From: Campylobacterota bacterium
Lineage (GTDB): Bacteria; Campylobacterota; Campylobacteria; Campylobacterales; SZUA-545
Assembly (NCBI GenBank): GCA_003561815.1
Contig: PWVP01000053.1
Location: 1-7,102 of the forward strand
Reading direction: 5' to 3'
DNA length: 7,102 nt
In this document: one piece after another, positions 6,654 through 7,102 of the stretch
Layout of the letters: the number at the start of each line of letters is the position of its first letter
Position numbering within the stretch: position 1 is the stretch's first letter
Made by a program: the position numbers and the translations under genes
The notes under the pieces: generated by a model
What the model saw: only the letters and a program-made list of their open reading frames with translations
Told to the model about the DNA's origin: nothing
The model's database searches: none

Positions 6654-6675
6654 CATTACCCACCCATTACCCACA
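6654..6675. repeat. Two tandem 11-nt direct repeats (CATTACCCACC / CATTACCCACA)
   Basis: The unit occurs twice in direct contact, 10 of 11 bases identical. The 11-bp period puts both copies on nearly the same face of the helix, as for protein-binding iterons or the arm sites of tyrosine recombinases. It is 70 bp downstream of the tRNA. The function is not known. Confidence 0.6.
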
Positions 6676-6701
6676 AACTCAGAATCTAAAGTTTTTTATG
6701 A

Positions 6702-6707
6702 TAGAAT
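6702..6707 (+). promoter_or_regulatory. Candidate -10 (TAGAAT) driving the hairpin array
   Basis: GTTTTTTATGATAGAATTT has a T6 tract (6692-6697) followed by TAGAAT, the T-tract-plus--10 style of Campylobacterota promoters. Transcription would begin near 6713-6715, two to four bases before the first hairpin. Confidence 0.5.
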
Positions 6708-6712
6708 TTACG

Positions 6713-6900
6713 AGTTAACCGCGGCAGCGCGGTTCCAAGATTTAAATCTTGAGATGGTCGGCGGTGGTCGCCCTGAGGAGCTTTCGAGCTTCCAAAACTA
6801 GAAGAGAGAGGGAAGAGCGAACACTCGTTCGCTAGCAGACGATCGACCCCATCGATCGTGCGATCGCCTGGTCGCGGCGCATATATGCGCAAAGAGCAAA
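6713..6900 (+). ncRNA. Candidate structured RNA: array of eight consecutive hairpins
   Basis: Almost every base from 6717 to 6793 and from 6816 to 6890 falls in a short local hairpin. H1 6717-6734 (7 bp, loop GCAG). H2 6736-6751 (6 bp, loop TTAA). H3 6760-6772 (4-5 bp). H4 6777-6793 (6 bp with one bulge, loop TTCG). H5 6816-6833 (7 bp, loop ACTC). H6 6839-6859 (8 bp, loop CCCCA). H7 6860-6875 (6 bp, loop GCCT). H8 6877-6890 (perfect 14-base palindrome). H4 and H5 are separated by a purine-rich linker (6794-6815). The stem sequences differ from one another, so this is not an expanded repeat. There is no sensible open frame on the plus strand. The array lies between a promoter-like element and an AT-rich gene start. 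It does not match tmRNA, RNase P, SRP or 6S RNA as I know them. Plausible classes are the guide or template RNA of an accessory (for example reverse-transcriptase or nuclease) system, a long regulatory leader, or DNA hairpins used in recombination or replication. Confidence 0.55.
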
Positions 6901-6910
6901 TCGATAACGG

Positions 6911-6938
6911 CTTTCATTGTTATAAGATAACATGAAGG
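6911..6938 (+). promoter_or_regulatory. Hairpin covering the start codon and half of the Shine-Dalgarno
   Basis: CTTTCA (6911-6916), bulged T6917, TGTTAT (6918-6923), loop AAG, ATAACA (6927-6932), TGAAGG (6933-6938): 12 pairs, one of them U-G. It buries the ATG at 6932-6934 and the first four bases of AAGGAGG (6935-6941). In RNA it would act as a translational switch, or be the last element of the hairpin array. Confidence 0.55.
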
Positions 6939-7102
6939 AGGTATCTAATGCTATTAAAATCAATCAAATTGACAGGATTAACGCTTTGAGCCGTCGCCTA
7001 GTCAGAGAATATCTTGATGGAACAAAACGCGAAAAGAGCGTTGATGATGCATTTAAGTTGCTTGATAAAGCAAATGAAAGCATCAACGAAATTTTAAACT
7101 AC
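6932..7102 (+). CDS. Unrecognised AT-rich gene, N-terminal 57 codons; runs off the right edge
   Basis: An open frame from ATG 6932 to the end of the window, closed upstream by TAA at 6923-6925. The visible part is hydrophilic and probably all helical (ALSRRLVREYLDG, then DDAFKLLDKANESINEIL), with no signal peptide and no motif I recognise. Hand count gives about 36% GC, against 55-60% for the genes to the left, with AGA/AGG and A/T-ending codons; this points to horizontal origin. The start is uncertain: the strong AAGGAGG at 6935-6941 lies just inside this frame and is spaced for an ATG in another frame (6948), while ATG 6932 itself has no good ribosome site. The start could be correct but under hairpin control, or the sequence could carry an indel here. 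I do not assign a function. Confidence 0.6.
   Translation, partial: MKEVSNAIKINQIDRINALSRRLVREYLDGTKREKSVDDAFKLLDKANESINEILNY

Larger units (their letters stand above)
6585..6712. other. A/C-rich non-coding spacer after the tRNA
   Basis: These 128 bp have no open frame of note, no recognised tRNA terminator and a composition unlike the genes to the left (many A runs, few G on the plus strand). They contain the 11-nt tandem repeat at 6654-6675 and, near the right end, a T6 run and a promoter-like TAGAAT. No second copy of the tRNA 3' end was seen inside the window. Confidence 0.6.

Noticed and set aside
6435..6674. 79-codon minus-strand frame containing TGRDSNPRYPRRYAP
   Set aside because: It is the antisense of the tRNA-Ser; GRDSNPR-type peptides are well-known false proteins read across tRNA T arms.
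6686..6892. 68-codon minus-strand frame across the hairpin array (SQDLNLGTALPRL)
   Set aside because: It covers the inverted repeats, has low-complexity Arg/Ser/Pro content and no good ribosome site; better explained as a shadow of the structured region.
6713..6900. CRISPR array
   Set aside because: The hairpins have different sequences and there is no repeat-spacer periodicity.
6713..6900. tmRNA, RNase P RNA, SRP RNA or 6S RNA
   Set aside because: None of their conserved segments (tRNA-like ends and tag frame, P4 core, SRP tetraloop helix, long central bubble) is visible.
6713..6938. Retron msr-msd with flanking a1/a2 inverted repeats
   Set aside because: I found no convincing complementarity between the two ends of the region, and the visible downstream codons show no reverse transcriptase motif; kept only as one hypothesis.

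Overview
The first 6.6 kb is a compact, GC-rich (roughly 55-60% by eye) bacterial chromosome segment. The gene order ribH-nusB-pyrF, the two di-haem cytochrome c peroxidases and a molybdopterin formate dehydrogenase fit a chemolithotrophic or microaerophilic Campylobacterota relative (a high-GC lineage near Sulfurovum/Nitratifractor). That placement is an inference from gene order and content, not from a marker gene comparison.

Layout. Positions 1-1605 hold the C-terminal part of a formate dehydrogenase catalytic subunit, entering from the left edge. It overlaps a yraN-family nuclease-like gene (1583-1909). A short hairpin separates this pair from two tandem genes on the minus strand (3095-4117, then 1948-2982), paralogous periplasmic di-haem peroxidases. 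Divergent from them, across a 71-bp region with overlapping -10 boxes, is an exported pentapeptide-repeat protein (4189-4821). Next comes a tightly packed housekeeping run: lumazine synthase ribH (4886-5356), nusB (5356-5769) and pyrF (5766-6449), with 1-nt and 4-nt overlaps. A tRNA-Ser(GCT) with encoded CCA follows at 6495-6584.

After the tRNA the character changes. An A/C-rich spacer with an 11-nt tandem repeat leads to a promoter-like TAGAAT, then to about 175 bp made almost entirely of eight consecutive, mutually different short hairpins (6717-6890). A ninth hairpin (6911-6938) covers the start codon and half of the Shine-Dalgarno of an AT-rich open frame (about 36% GC) that runs off the right edge. 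This looks like the beginning of an accessory element next to a tRNA gene: a structured non-coding RNA upstream of an unrecognised protein. It is the part of the window most likely to be undescribed. The downstream gene is visible for only 57 codons, so the type of system cannot be named here.

Functionally, the left part suggests formate oxidation plus periplasmic peroxide removal. The middle is riboflavin synthesis, transcription antitermination and pyrimidine synthesis.
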